Shown: positions 11,243-22,660 of the stretch, in pieces | Numbering within the stretch: the stretch's first letter is position 1 | Layout of the letters: each line of letters opens with the position of its first letter | Assembly: GCA_008828725.1 (NCBI GenBank) | Contig: MEHQ01002840.1 | Location: 204,099-268,098, forward strand | Direction of reading: 5' to 3' | Source: Saccharina japonica | Lineage: Eukaryota; Sar; Phaeophyceae; Laminariales; Laminariaceae | DNA length: 64,000 nucleotides | Notes under the pieces: model-generated | What the model was told of the DNA's origin: nothing | The model's database searches: none | The model's input: the letters and a program-made list of their open reading frames with translations, nothing else | Made by a program: the position numbers and the translations under genes

Positions 11243-12545
11243 ACAAACAAAATCCAAATTATAAAACACAGTCGCTTCAGGCAGACAATCCGTTCGGACA
11301 TAAATACCATATATATATCGAGGCGTGTTCGCCCTACAATGGCAGCATCCGATTGAGTTGTAGGGTGGTCATTCGAGTGAGTTCTATACCTAACCTGGAA
11401 CCGAGTTTGAGGTAACCCAAAAGTGTAAGTCGATTACCAACTACCAAGCCAACTGCTGTGGGTATATTGCAAAATATATATAGCAAACAAATCCTTGGTT
11501 TTTCAACGGTGTTTTGTTGAGGTGTACACTAACAGTCGGGTATAATTTATGTTCGACATTCGCTACTACCCATACCTCCGGGTGGACTCCACCCATCACG
11601 TTGAGCGCGTTGACCGCCCCAGTTCGCCGGAGGACGGCTTCTTCGGCTTCTGCTTAGACTTACCCCCCCCCACCCACCTTATGTCCGCGCTGCCCTCTCC
11701 TCCACCAAATGCAACACCTATACACGTATTGCATTCCTTCTCTCACTCCCTGCCCCTGTCCCCCGCATCCACCATATCTTCTGCCTCCTCCAAATATCTG
11801 CCTCGAAATGTTGTGACAGCAGAACACACACCACTCTCCAGGATATATAATCAACAGGGTCACCGGGTGTTCTCTAGGTCGAATTATAACAACGTTCGGT
11901 TCAATGTGCACACTACGTTGACTATACGGTGGCATGCCCTCGTTGGTGCTGAGCTTACCGTGCACCACTGTGGTTGTGTCCGTCACATTTGTATTGTTAA
12001 TCCAAATACTCCAACGTTCCGTAAACTTCCGTACAGCTTGGCGACAGGTATGAATGAAATAGTAGAAATGGAGAATCGAGGGACTACAGCACTTTCTAAT
12101 ACACTACATAAATAATCACTGCGACTGTTACTGAACTTCGCACTCCCACGAGTAGTGTAAACTTGTTCGGTGCAGGCACCGTGGCTACTAGTATCCTGTG
12201 AAAAATACGCCTACATGTATTTATGTATAAGTATAACGAAAGTTATCATGGCGGCACTGTTGGTGATAGGATCATTGGGGCTGGACATGGTGGTGTCTGC
12301 ATTCCGCGTTGTACTTAATCGATTGCTCAAATACCACGCTTATATTAGGTAACATGTTCATACCGTGTACTGGTACGGTGCGTTCGTGAAGCGCTATGTT
12401 CCCGTTGCTTGTTGACATGTGTAGGGTGTGTAATTAAATTACACGCACGCACGGTTCACCGCTAACATAGAGTACAGTAGATGTACTACAGTACTTTCAT
12501 ATGCAGTACTGTAAACATGTCGTCCCTCGGCACCTGGCCACTCAT
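11243..12545. other. ~1.3 kb insertion of unknown type in copy 2
   Basis: In copy 4 the sequence runs directly from the block ending near 35562 (AACGAACACCCC) to ACACAACTTAAAGATGGCAC. In copy 2 about 1.3 kb separates the equivalents. It contains an open frame (11549-12115, plus, 188 aa) rich in Ser and Pro with no recognisable family, and TGTAATTAAATTACA near 12430. I found no clear terminal repeats. A simple loss in copy 4 is the alternative. Confidence 0.4.
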
Positions 12546-14830
12546 CACTCACAACTTACAACTGACACGCCTACACCGCACCTCGCTGGCATTCTCATTG
12601 ACTTTGCATGGTCTGATGACCCTTTCGTCAAAAGGCTTTCAACACCAGCAGGGGACTACAAAAACTGTATTTCATGCCATTATCTCGATTGATTTCCATT
12701 GCCGGTGCGCGGAATATCAGCGTTCGACCCCGGTCCACGACGAAGTGCAGGCTAGTTGTGCTGGGCACGGCGCTTGATTGGAGCACAAGCTCCTCCTTTA
12801 CGCGCATGGCCTTCAGGGGGCACAAGCTTGTGTTATCATATCGTGCATGGTCGACGTTGTTTGCCATTGATGGTATGACCACACACCCCGGTGACCCCTG
12901 ACGTTCATGCACGTAGAGGGAGATCTCGTCTTGGAATCGAGCCGAATGGCCAGCCTAGTCAACATTTCACTTAATTGTGCACCAGAAAGGAATGCTGATA
13001 ATCCGAGCACTAGCAACAATTTAAATCCGAGATGGTCAGCTGTGTGGATGCGGTTTCCCACGGCTGCTGATACTCGGCGTAAAGAGTAGAATGTTACAAA
13101 AAAGGCACATCCGACGACGCAACGAGGAGGCGGTTGCCACAGAAATGAAGTGCTGCTGTATGTATATGCGTCCCTTAGCAAACAACAATGTGGGGTGCCC
13201 GTGTACGGCGCTCTCTAGTGGAAACGACCGCGGCAGGCCACAGGCGGTGGTACTGAAATGTTTCGTGTTACGATGTACAATAGACAGAACCACTGTATGC
13301 GTTGTATGCGTGGACCGTCCATTTCAGCCCGTTCACCAATTGATCCGCCGACTGACTGGCTGAATAAATAAGCGATTAATGTGCCGTCCTGTAACAACAC
13401 CAGTCGATCGACATCGTATACCTTCGGGAAAAACCATGAAACCACCAACCAACGCCAATATAGCTACTGTATGTAAAAGTAGGCCGGTCGTGTTTGGGGC
13501 GCATTGGTGCATCTCTTTTTGGCCTTAGAAAAGCTAGTTGGAACAACAGTTTCAGCGCCGCGAGGGAGTTCAGTAAAATGATTAGACCTTGATTAACACC
13601 GCATGCCGAGCGAGAGCAAGCGAGCAGCCGTACTTATCGTATGAGGGTAAGAGTAGTGCATGTGCTTCTCTGATGATAGAGCTGTCCGAGCTCAATGAAT
13701 TACACCATGCGACACACGGTGCAGCGTAATGCCACGGGTCAGAGCAGGGAAGGTTAAGGTTTGTAGTCCCGAGGCGTGTTTCACATCTGGATCAGGTTCC
13801 CCCGGTTCCTAGTTGACACTTGAGTCAGAATCGCCCAATGAGTGGGACGGTTCGGCAAATCGTTGTTTTCAGGATGCCAGCCGTTTCTGCCGAGGCTGGC
13901 CGTTCGACCGCCGGGAATGTTAATGGAAAATTGCCACCAAAATGCACCCGGCGGAGGCGTGTGACTGTGCCTTCCGATATCGAGCCCCGCAAATGGTTGG
14001 GGTTCGGTTCCGGGTTAGAGGTAATCTTCGGGTGACGTTTAACTATTAGGTAGGGTTGGTCTGGGCCGGCGTGCAAGGTTGAAATTAATAACACTCGGTC
14101 TGCACAAAGTTTAGTACCGAACAGTCCTAGCGAACGCCCTCGAGAATATGGGGGGTATACAAACGAATAACAGTGTTTTTGGTTATGGGCCCGAGCACGT
14201 TCAGTTTGAGCACAGAAGGCACCTACATACATACTATGTTGGGCTGAGTTAAAGCCATATCAGAGGCAACCTCACGTGACATCGATATCAAATCCCTGTG
14301 CGCCACCAGTGATCTATATGACACGGAAACGTCGCTGCATGGTATCAGTCGACACCACCCCTATCTTTTGTTCTCTGAAAGCTGCAGAATTCTCGAACAG
14401 ACTGTACCGTCTCTGTTTCACACTGCAATATCGTCGGTGCTGGGTTTGACAATAATAAATAATGCGGATGCTCGGATTCGGGGCGTCTGGGTCGCTGTTG
14501 TCGGCTACATATATGTGTAATGTCTCCGTGGCCTCAGGTCGTTATTAGACAGGCGTGTTTCCCGTGTTTCTCGATATTCCACGCCTTAGCCGTCTGCCAT
14601 CGACTGCAGCCCGGTGTCACGGTTACGTTTCAGCCTATATACGTTTTTTATGCAGGGACACGACGAGGCCGTTTCTACACGGATACGGAGTTCATATATA
14701 TCTCAGTACTGTTCTAGAGACAAAAACCGAACCATACCGTTACCGCGCCGAGACAAACTAACAGTAGGTATGTAAGTGTGTTTTTTGGCCACAAGACACC
14801 AAAAAGGCATCATTTTGTGTGTATGTGCGT
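12546..14830 (+). repeat. Block Q, copy 2
   Basis: This block occurs in copies 2, 3 (second half only, from about 26690) and 4 (from about 35420), but not in copies 1, 5 or 6. Recognisable stretches are CACCTCGCTGGCATTCTC near 12580, TGCACCAGAAAGGAATGCTG near 12979, TAGTGCATGTGCTTCTCTGA near 13654, GGCCGTTCGACCGCCGGGAA near 13898 and CTCCGTGGCCTCAGGTCGTT near 14523. Short frames here (for example PERNADNPSTSNNLNPRWS near 12980) resemble copy 4 (PERNADSPSTSNPFNPRWS), but not enough to call a gene over plain DNA similarity. Confidence 0.6.
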
Positions 14831-15083
14831 TATTTTCGTCTGGGTGAGGAATGCTATGCCGGATTTGTCACGCGGTGGTACCATACCATACGAGATACGC
14901 CCCCTTCCTCGCGTACTGTAGTATCAAGCCTACCCCTCAACGGCACTTGGTGATGTGGCTTGGGCCATCTATCACGATTGCACTGCAACAATGCGGTGGG
15001 GGGTTCAGTATTACGTGGCGGAACTCCAACGTCACTACTGCTGTACACGGTATATACGGCGACGTTTGTCGGTCTTTATTTCC

Positions 15084-15731
15084 TCCCAGCCTGGACCATA
15101 TTTCCTGTTTCTTATAATTTAATAGGTGCCCTGTACATACTGCTGTACTCGTACATCTTAGGTACCTGGTACCTGGCATCTCACAACAGACCGTATCATG
15201 TCCTCGTTAGTACTACAAGCACCTAACCACCTGACACACACCACACGCACCACATGTGAAGGACGGTAGGCCCCGCCAGATAGTCCCCCTGTCGTCCTAG
15301 CAGCCATAACCCTCAGCTCCAAACCAGGTGATCCGACGATGCAAGTGCGGTGTGCATATTCACAGCAGTCCTCCAAACGCCCACCAAGCAAATAAGAGGC
15401 TCAACCTCAGGCTTAAAGGCTAAAGCGTCAGAAGGCTCAAGCGTCAGTCTTCGTTGACTAGCCAACCGACTTCCGGATGTCTTCCTGCTTCTCCCGCAAG
15501 ACATCCCTCTGACTCGCTGGTGGCCGGCGTAGGTGTGCCAACGCGTGTGCTCGTTACATACTACTACTGTACTGGCTATTTAGGGTCCCAGTGCCCCAAA
15601 TACATTTACCATTCTATGATCCCCGATCCCTGATGCTGACATTCCAAATTCTCTTAGGTACAATAAACCACGGTTTGTTCTTTGACACTCCGGTAGCGGA
15701 GGCCGATACTGCGTGTATGAACAAACCTGTC
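15084..15731. mobile_element. 648 bp insertion with 9-10 bp target duplication
   Basis: Copy 4 has an uninterrupted site (GTCGGTCTCTATTTCCAAGCC). In copy 2 the segment CTTTATTTCC is present at 15074-15083 and again at 15732-15741, bracketing 648 bp of unrelated DNA. This is a clear insertion with a target duplication. The ends show no obvious terminal inverted repeats, so the class is open; a 9 bp duplication would suit a Mutator-like element. The first ~35 bp, read on the minus strand, encode RNRKYGPGWE, which recurs in other elements of this window. Confidence 0.65.
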
Positions 15732-16569
15732 CTTTATTTCCAAGCCTACTCACCTCTCGTTTCCACAGGGCTCTGTCTTCCATACATTATGATTCGCCTC
15801 TGCGAGATGAAAGAGACGTGGGCATGCGCATATGGCCGTGCTCTCTATACATACGCGAAATGTTTGTAAAAACAAGAGTTCGCCGTGTGCATGATATAAT
15901 GTACTTGGAATTAGAAGGGTGAACATTGGTTCAACTTGCGATAGGTGAACTTCAGTAGTCTGCTCGTATAGTTTGTGGACATACTACAGTACTGTAGTAC
16001 TGTATCTGCCTGTTTTGTTACCAAACAAGGTGCCTACGGAGATTCATGGGTACATTGTTTATTAGGGATTGATGTTCAGGTGATATGTCGCAGATTATAG
16101 AATTGCGTTGTGCATGTTTCTTGTTTTTTTGTTGGCTATGTACTGTTCCTGTTTTATACTATCTGTATCGTTGCACCTTGTTAATCACATGCAAGTCAAA
16201 CGCGACGAAGCGTTTCGTAAACGTTACCCCCATGCTGTGCTTTACATGCTGTACTCGGTATACTACGTTTATCGTTTGCACTAAACCCACAAGCTGGTCG
16301 AACGTAATTGAGCGATTTATAAACGTCAACCCCTACAGTAGTGGGCCTATATATTGTCGAATTTTCGTCGCCTGAGGGCCTCGTGTTCTGACTACCTTCC
16401 AGGAGGCCGCATCGCGCAATCACCAATAGTATATAAAAAACACAATACTCCTATTATTGAGATTTGAATTCAACCATTTACCATCAGTTGAATCAAATTT
16501 CCAAGGTTATGTTCTGTAGGGTACCTACAGAACCATACCCGGGGTATTTACCCCGGGTATTACCCTACA

Positions 16570-16875
16570 GAGAACTTCTGTGAGTTCTGTAAGGGTTTGA
16601 TACCCTTACCCGGAACTTCTGTAAGTTCTGTACGACCTTCATACCCGTACCCGGAACTTCTGTAAGTTCTGTACGCCCCGTTTCACAATACCCGGGGTAC
16701 CGGTACAACGTTTTTGTACCTGCCCGGAACTTCTGTGAGTTCTGTACGCCCGTGCCACAATACCCGGAACTTCTGTGAGTTCTGTAAGGGTTTCATACCC
16801 TAACCCGGAACTTCTGTAAGTTCTGTAAGACATTCATACCCGTACCCGGAACTTCTGTAAGTTCTGTAAGACCTT
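16570..16875. repeat. ~40 bp minisatellite array 1 inside the hAT-like element
   Basis: Seven units start with (G)GAACTTCTGTRAGTTCTGTA at about 16570, 16612, 16652, 16726, 16766, 16806 and 16847. The period is 40-41 bp, with one ~74 bp interval that contains an extra CCGGGGTACCGGTACAA piece. The core GAACTT-CTGT-AAGTTC is itself a small hairpin. The array is preceded by the palindrome ACCCGGGGTATTTACCCCGGGT-like sequence at about 16537. Confidence 0.85.
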
Positions 16876-17559
16876 TGGCACAATACCCCGGGTAAGGGTA
16901 TACCCTCGGCACAATACCCTGGGTGCCGGTACAGATGTCAGGAGACGGTCAGTCAAGGGGAAACGAGCATCGGTCAAGGGTTTGGATCCGAGTGTTCGAC
17001 ACTAAAAACTTGTAGTTTGGCGTCAGTCAAGGATAAAAAAGACAAATTGCCGTCAGTCAAGGAGTGAAAGTGCCATCTCCTGACGTATTTGTTGAGGAGT
17101 GATGATATGCATTCTGACGTCATGTCACACCCAAAACGAAATAACGAAATTACATTGTGCCACCCCCTCCGCTCACAACCACTCATAAACCGAGCACATT
17201 TCGCCGCCCAAAGATGAAAATGATACGTTCTATTAATAATATTGATATTAGACTGTGTAACAGGTGCGTATGATATTACATACTATATATATTATCCGTA
17301 TAATATGTATTATACGTATTGTACGTATCGTAATCGTACGTTCACGTCGTACGTACACATCGCATTATACGCATCGTAATACCTACCTGTACGTACGTAC
17401 GTAGCTACTCTTTTTTTTTTTTTTGTCGGTTCACCGGCGCTTTCACGAGGACACAAGAGCAGTAGGGGGCACGAAATTAGAAACAGGGTATTATTTAATA
17501 GTGAAAAAGCCACTCTGATATTTAGAGGAAATCATAAACTTCGAGATTCGTTTATATTG

Positions 17560-17855
17560 AAGTTATTATGTTATTGTAGCGTTGAGAGCACCCTGTCTTG
17601 AATAAGAAATGCAGCTTTGGCCAGCTTTCCTGTTTTTTGTGAGGTGTCCTGTACTACTGCTGTACAGCAGTACAGTACACCTAATGAGAAAAAGGCTAAA
17701 AAGAAAGCCAGGCTCATATTCAAAAGGAGAATAAAAAATTCGGGATCGTTATGTTGAAAATAGTGTAGAAAGCACCCTCTCTCGCATAAGAAATCCAGCC
17801 TGGACCAGATTTTATATTTCTTACTACTCGTAGGTGTCCTGTACGGTATTGGTAT
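17560..17855 (-). pseudogene. Two short coding remnants (NRK-x-G motif) in the hAT-like element
   Basis: On the minus strand, 17835-17740 reads KSGPGWISYAREGAFYT and 17640-17575 reads KNRKAGQSCISYSRQGAL. Both resemble KNRKSGPGWIS...GGAFYTTVEDQ encoded at 53845-53930 in a different element. The two remnants lie in direct order about 190 bp apart and look like a duplicated exon-sized piece. No known transposase domain is recognised. The palindrome TACTGCTGTACAGCAGTA lies near 17655. Confidence 0.35.
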
Positions 17856-17935
17856 GAAAACTTTGCAAGATTGTTTCTAAAGGTTACGTAGATAACCATA
17901 CCCGGGGTTTTTCCCGGGTATTACTACCCTACAAA

Positions 17936-18345
17936 GAACTTCTGTGAGTTCTGTGCGACACTCATACCCGTACCCGGAACTTCTGTAAGTTCTGTACGCC
18001 CGTGCCACAATACCCGGGGTACGGGTACAAAGTGTTTATACCCGTACGGAACTTCTGTGAGTTCTGTACGCCTGTGCCACAATACCCGGAACTTCTGTGA
18101 GTTCTGTAACACTTTCATACCCGTACCCGGAACTTCTGTAAGTTCTGTACGACATCTATACCCGTACCCGAAACTTCTGTATGTTCTGTACGCCCCGTGC
18201 CACAATACCCGGGGTAAGGGTACAACTATTTTCGACCCCCACGGAACTTCTGTGAGTTCTGTACGCCTGTGTCACAATACCCGGAACTTCTGTGAGTTCT
18301 GTAACAATTTCATACCCGTACCCAGAACTTCTGTAAGTTATGTAA
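17936..18345. repeat. ~40 bp minisatellite array 2 inside the hAT-like element
   Basis: Nine units of the same GAACTTCTGTRAGTTCTGTA family start at about 17936, 17975, 18048, 18088, 18128, 18169, 18243, 18283 and 18324, in the same orientation as array 1. Two intervals are ~74 bp, with an inserted CCGGGGTAMGGGTACAA piece. Just upstream (17876-17920) is AAGGTTACGTAGATAACC followed by ACCATACCCGGGG, which resembles the left end of the element. The element could be a partial dimer. Confidence 0.85.
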
Positions 18346-19982
18346 CACTTCCATACCCGTACCCTAAATCCACAAACCCTACAGAACCTGACCTTGCAAA
18401 TTTCACATCGTCAAATTAAACTGCACACACGCACGCACTATTCAGCAGCACACTTACGGTACAAGTAGAGGCGAATGTATCCCACAAACCAATGGCGGGC
18501 ATAAGACATAGGTTAACTTCGTACAGCCCCTTGTTTGTGTGTGCTTACAAACCTGTTATGCTTGTATCCTGCCCGTATCAGCCCGTACCTGGCGAATCAC
18601 CTCTAGCCAAGACCAGCTTATCACCCGAATGCCAGTGCCTTGGTATTCGGTTCATACGCGCTCGAGCACAAATATTGTTTGCCATGCAGCGCCGACTTCT
18701 GCCGGTCGCCAGTTGACAACTTCACTTTCCGATGCTCCGGCATCCTGTTGGCTGGGGTGAGCAGCAGGGGGCACGAGACAAGCAGTAAAATCTCAGTCAG
18801 GGGTATGAAACGACCCCTACTTTCTTTGAAGTGAGACATCACAATGTTTGACGACGATGACAGAGCGATAGAAAATGAAGCGCGACACTGCACGAAAGGT
18901 GTCAATCAAATCGACCTTGATCATTTTGTGTGTTGTGGCTACACTGCGGACTCGGTGGCTTGCTGCAAGCTGCATGGCGTAGCATTGGTTATGTACGCTA
19001 TACGCAGTACGCATAGGTCTCGCAAAACTGAAACCGTAAGGCATGCCATTGATACAAAACGATACCCGACGGATCCTCGCCGTTGCTCTGCCGCTTAGCA
19101 AGGGAAAGCCATGCCACATCCGCGCGTGCTCGTGAAAAATCTGCCATCCCGGAAGCTACCCAACACACGTACTTACTTATGAAATATCTCGTTGCCGGAG
19201 AGGAACCCGTGTCTGGAAGGTTGGAGCTTCATTGCGTGGACATTGTTTTCGTTTCGTTTTTTCAATTTCGCTAACCTTTTCTTGTGAAGTTTCCGCTCGA
19301 CATAAGCACTTGATCCGTCGACAAACAAGTCACGAGACCACCGCCAGTTGGAATGCAGATCGAAAAAGCGAGAGTGTTGCCCGCGGAGCTTGCCTTCGTT
19401 CGACGGCCCGCTGTTATTGAGGGATATTTGGTTGAGGCATACCGTTAAGCAAGCATATGTCGAAGAACTCGTACAGTAAGTGTTATGACGTTGTGAGCGG
19501 TTTGACGCTGTTGCAGTCGCACCATGTAGCGTGACGGCCCTGGAAGGCGTTTGCGCCTATTAGGGAAGGGTCCACAGACCATCCCCGTCTCTGGTTGTGG
19601 TTCTTCAAAAATGTACGATTATACCATTTATTTCCTCGTTCTCCGAAGTTTGAGGGAGCGGGGGTAATTCAACACCGCAAGATATTGGAAGAGTCAATTG
19701 TCCCTTCTGACGCCGAAAGGGCCGTATATACGATAACCAGTGAGTGGACCCTTGTGAAATAATGGCAATTATTACAGTAGCAGTGCGAACGTCCTGCTCT
19801 ACCATAAGGCCATAATCCAATATGAGATCCTTGTATATTGTACGACCAGAGGCTGATGCGGTGGAAATTTATGTTATCGGCAGTATCTGGTGAAATTGTT
19901 CGTTTTATGTTGGCTGTCAAAGATGTTCAAGTGGCACCTGTTGAGCACTTGGGGTCGAAATACAGTAGTTACTATTGAACTA

Positions 19983-20758
19983 CAGGGGTCCGCATGAAAG
20001 TTAGACCTGTTTTTTCAATTCTGCCGATACATTTACTGAAAGAACGAAAACAACAAATCACACGCCTTTTGTGTCCAACGGTGCCGTGAGTAAAAAACAA
20101 ATCGCGTTTGCGTCTGTTTGTTTTCCATGTCTTTTTTGTTTAGTATTCACCTTGGAAGGCAGATTTCGTATAGGATTCAAAATGGCCTGTTTTCAATATA
20201 CTTGTTTCCCGAAAGCTAGCAAAAGCACATTCTAGACACGATATTAAAAATGTAATCACGGACAAGTGTGGTGGTAGGTTATTGGATCATCATGCAACTT
20301 GTTTTGGTGAAAACTATTCATTTTTGATGGCGCTGAAAGCAATCCGTTTCTGGGTTTTTTCCTTGCTGGCAGTAAGGAAAAAATCCAGAAACGGAAATTA
20401 CTTCAGCGCCATAAAAAATGAATAATTTTCCTCAAAACAAGTTGCATGATGATCGTATAGCCTATCACCACAATTGTCTGTGATGACATTTTTAATATCG
20501 TGTCTGAAATGTAATTTTCCAGCCTTCTGGAATTAAGTGTATTGAAAATAGGCCATTTGGAATCCTATACGAAATCTGCCTTCCAATGTGAATACTAAAC
20601 GAAAAGGACATATATAAAAAAAAGACGCAAACGCGATTTTTCATTTTTACTCACGGCACTGTTGGACACAAACGGCGTGTGATTGGTTGTCTTCGTTCTT
20701 TCAGTAAAGGTATCGGCAGAATTGAAAAAAAACAGGTCTAACTTTCATGCGGATCCCT
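19983..20758. mobile_element. Foldback element, 776 bp near-perfect palindrome
   Basis: The left end CAGGGGTCCGCATGAAAGTT is mirrored by AACTTTCATGCGGATCCCT at the right end. Matching continues through the whole element: CATCATGCAACTTGTTTTGG (20288) against its complement near 20430, down to a turn at about 20370 (TTTTTTCCTTGCTGGCAGTAAGGAAAAAA). Comparison with copy 4 (near 30255) shows it is inserted DNA. TA precedes the left end. The CAGGGGTCCGC terminus with TA resembles Tc1/mariner-type MITEs, but a clean right-hand TA is not visible. A single-arm relative lies at 46835-47033. Confidence 0.85.
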
Positions 20759-22660
20759 AAATATATGCTGTAAAGCCTTCGCAATATAATTCAACCTTGA
20801 TTTACTATGATCTCACGTTCCCCTTCACGATCCTCTAGAAACAACGCATATACACTCTAGCATCAAATACGCACGCATAACAGAGTACCACCTGTACATC
20901 ACCTGCCCTCTATGGGCAAGGCCCGCGTCATGGGGCGTTCTCTATAAACGCGGTCACGCCAAGACCTCCCAAGCGGCATTATCCCTTCTTTTTTATTTTG
21001 ACCCGACCCTTGAAATACCAGGAAAGGGTGTGTCCCTGCAAATATAGGGATTGTAGGTATACGTATCATGGGCGAAGCACGACCGTCAGCAACACGTTCA
21101 CCCCGTCTTGGCGCGGTGGGGTGTCAGCTTGTTCCTTGACCAAGGACATGCGGCTTACTTTACGGACGCGCTGGTACTGAGCACCTGGCACGCGTAACAA
21201 GCTGAAATAATACATATAAACGTACTGGCACCAGGTATCAATAGTCTCCCTACACACGGCTCCAATCTGCTGCGGCGGACTTACACAACCCCCGCTAGGC
21301 GCGTTTGGCTCAGGATCAACTGAGAAAGTGCACTACGTAACACATGCTCGTGGCACTAACTTTACGCTATGAATGTGTATCGTGTTGTTTTGTTTTGCTC
21401 AATCAGGCTGGCGAATCCCTACGGGCGAGACATGTCGCTCGTATCGCTCATGCAGCGCATGGTCCACCTCGCGATAGAGTTAGCAGGTGGAGTCATCAGG
21501 TATAGCTGATTGTACACTTGCATCTAGTATCGGCCCCTGGTGTATATCTGGTATGCATATTGCGTATATCTCCGATACACATTACCCCCAAACAGGATAG
21601 TTCGAGGAAATATCAGCGATTAGAACATTTCATCGGCGATCACGCAGTACCGACGACGCCGCAGACGACTTTCAACATCCAACAAACACCTTCGGGATAC
21701 GGTTTGGTCGGGGAGCCGGGAGAACCAGCATCCACGGGATAAATTTATAGAGGGGGAAAGGTTGTAAGCCATGTTGAGTGCATATGCTTACTAGGGTTGA
21801 CAAGCCGGCGGGGATTGTACTGAAAATACTTCCCCCTTGATATTGTTACGAACGGCTCGTGGATCTGGCAATAGTGTCTTTCATTTTCTTGTTCAAGTAC
21901 AATGGCTGCAGTAGAAGGCAATGACCATCAACTGCATCACTTTTCTTTGAAACTCGATTCAAATGTTTGGTCTAATCACGTACTGACTGTAGTATGCGAC
22001 ACAAGCTTCTGAAGTGCGGTGTTTTTCTGGGTCAAAAATCAGATTGTTACTTTGTATGGAACGTAGATCGCGTCGTACCTCGTTCACTCCTTTTCTTGGA
22101 AATAGTTTTTTTTTGTTTGTGGTATTTCGCACATACATCAAGCTAGCACTTCTCGTATGGTAGCCTTCAGTACTACAGTAGTTGATACGCCTGTACGTCT
22201 TCGGCCGCACGTGTTGGGCTAATTCCGTAAAACTATACGTATGGGTCTGTGATTCCCCTTGACGCTACCCGGGTCGACCTAGTGCTTTTATCTGGGCACA
22301 TGCAGTGGAGCCGTTCCGGTTTGTTGGTATGAGGGATGTGATAAAAGCGGTGACAGGAAGAATTCAGACCCGGGCAATGTCGGCTCTAGATTCCCATATT
22401 TCGACGGGCTGCACGTGTTTTGATCGTCGCGTTCACCGTATGATATAAACATATACTCACTTGAATATAGCACAACAGCCAACATCGTATTGTGCATCCA
22501 CTGTGCGCTGATCACCCTGCCCCTCCCCTCTTCCAAACCCCCTCTACCCGTGTTGCACACCTTGTATGCGCATTGCTGCCTATATATACAGGCATATCCT
22601 CACCGAAATTACGTCCAACTACGCCGGGATGTTGAGGCTTCGACGTAGGTGATTCGCGCC

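Larger units (their letters stand above)
16502..18396. mobile_element. hAT-like non-autonomous DNA transposon (1895 bp)
   Basis: The element interrupts copy 2 at a site that is intact in copies 1, 4 and 5 (CAGTTGAATCGAAGTTCACATC in copy 1 form). It is flanked by an exact 8 bp direct repeat, CAAATTTC, at 16494-16501 and 18397-18404. Its ends form 21 bp terminal inverted repeats with two mismatches: CAAGGTTATGTTCTGTAG at the left and CAAGGTCAGGTTCTGTAG, reverse-complemented, at the right. An 8 bp duplication and a terminus of the form YARNG are hAT superfamily hallmarks. There is no transposase. The interior holds two ~40 bp minisatellite arrays and a ~0.95 kb middle with short coding remnants. 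Confidence 0.85.
8543..21912 (+). repeat. Large tandem repeat unit, copy 2 (13.4 kb, longest)
   Basis: Landmarks are the head at 8543, ORF-H at 9279, the palindrome centre near 10065, the poly-Gln/Ala tract at 10491-10540, GTGGGCATGCGCATA near 15819, ACCATCAGTTGAATC near 16480, GCGTTTGCGCCTATTAGGGA near 19547, CAATCTGCTGCGGCGGACTT near 21263 and GGTTTGGTCGGGGAGCCGGG near 21699. After AGCCCAA near 11103 the unit jumps directly to block Q, so the minisatellite and following ~1.4 kb present in copies 1, 3, 4 and 5 are missing. The extra length comes from inserted elements at 11243-12545, 15084-15731, 16502-18396 and 19983-20758. Outside those and ORF-H/ORF-A I see no gene. Confidence 0.85.

Noticed and set aside
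16570-18345. Regular ~40 bp repeats considered as CRISPR
   Set aside because: There are no unique spacers of constant length, the repeats run head to tail with variable short linkers, and they lie inside a TIR element in eukaryotic DNA.
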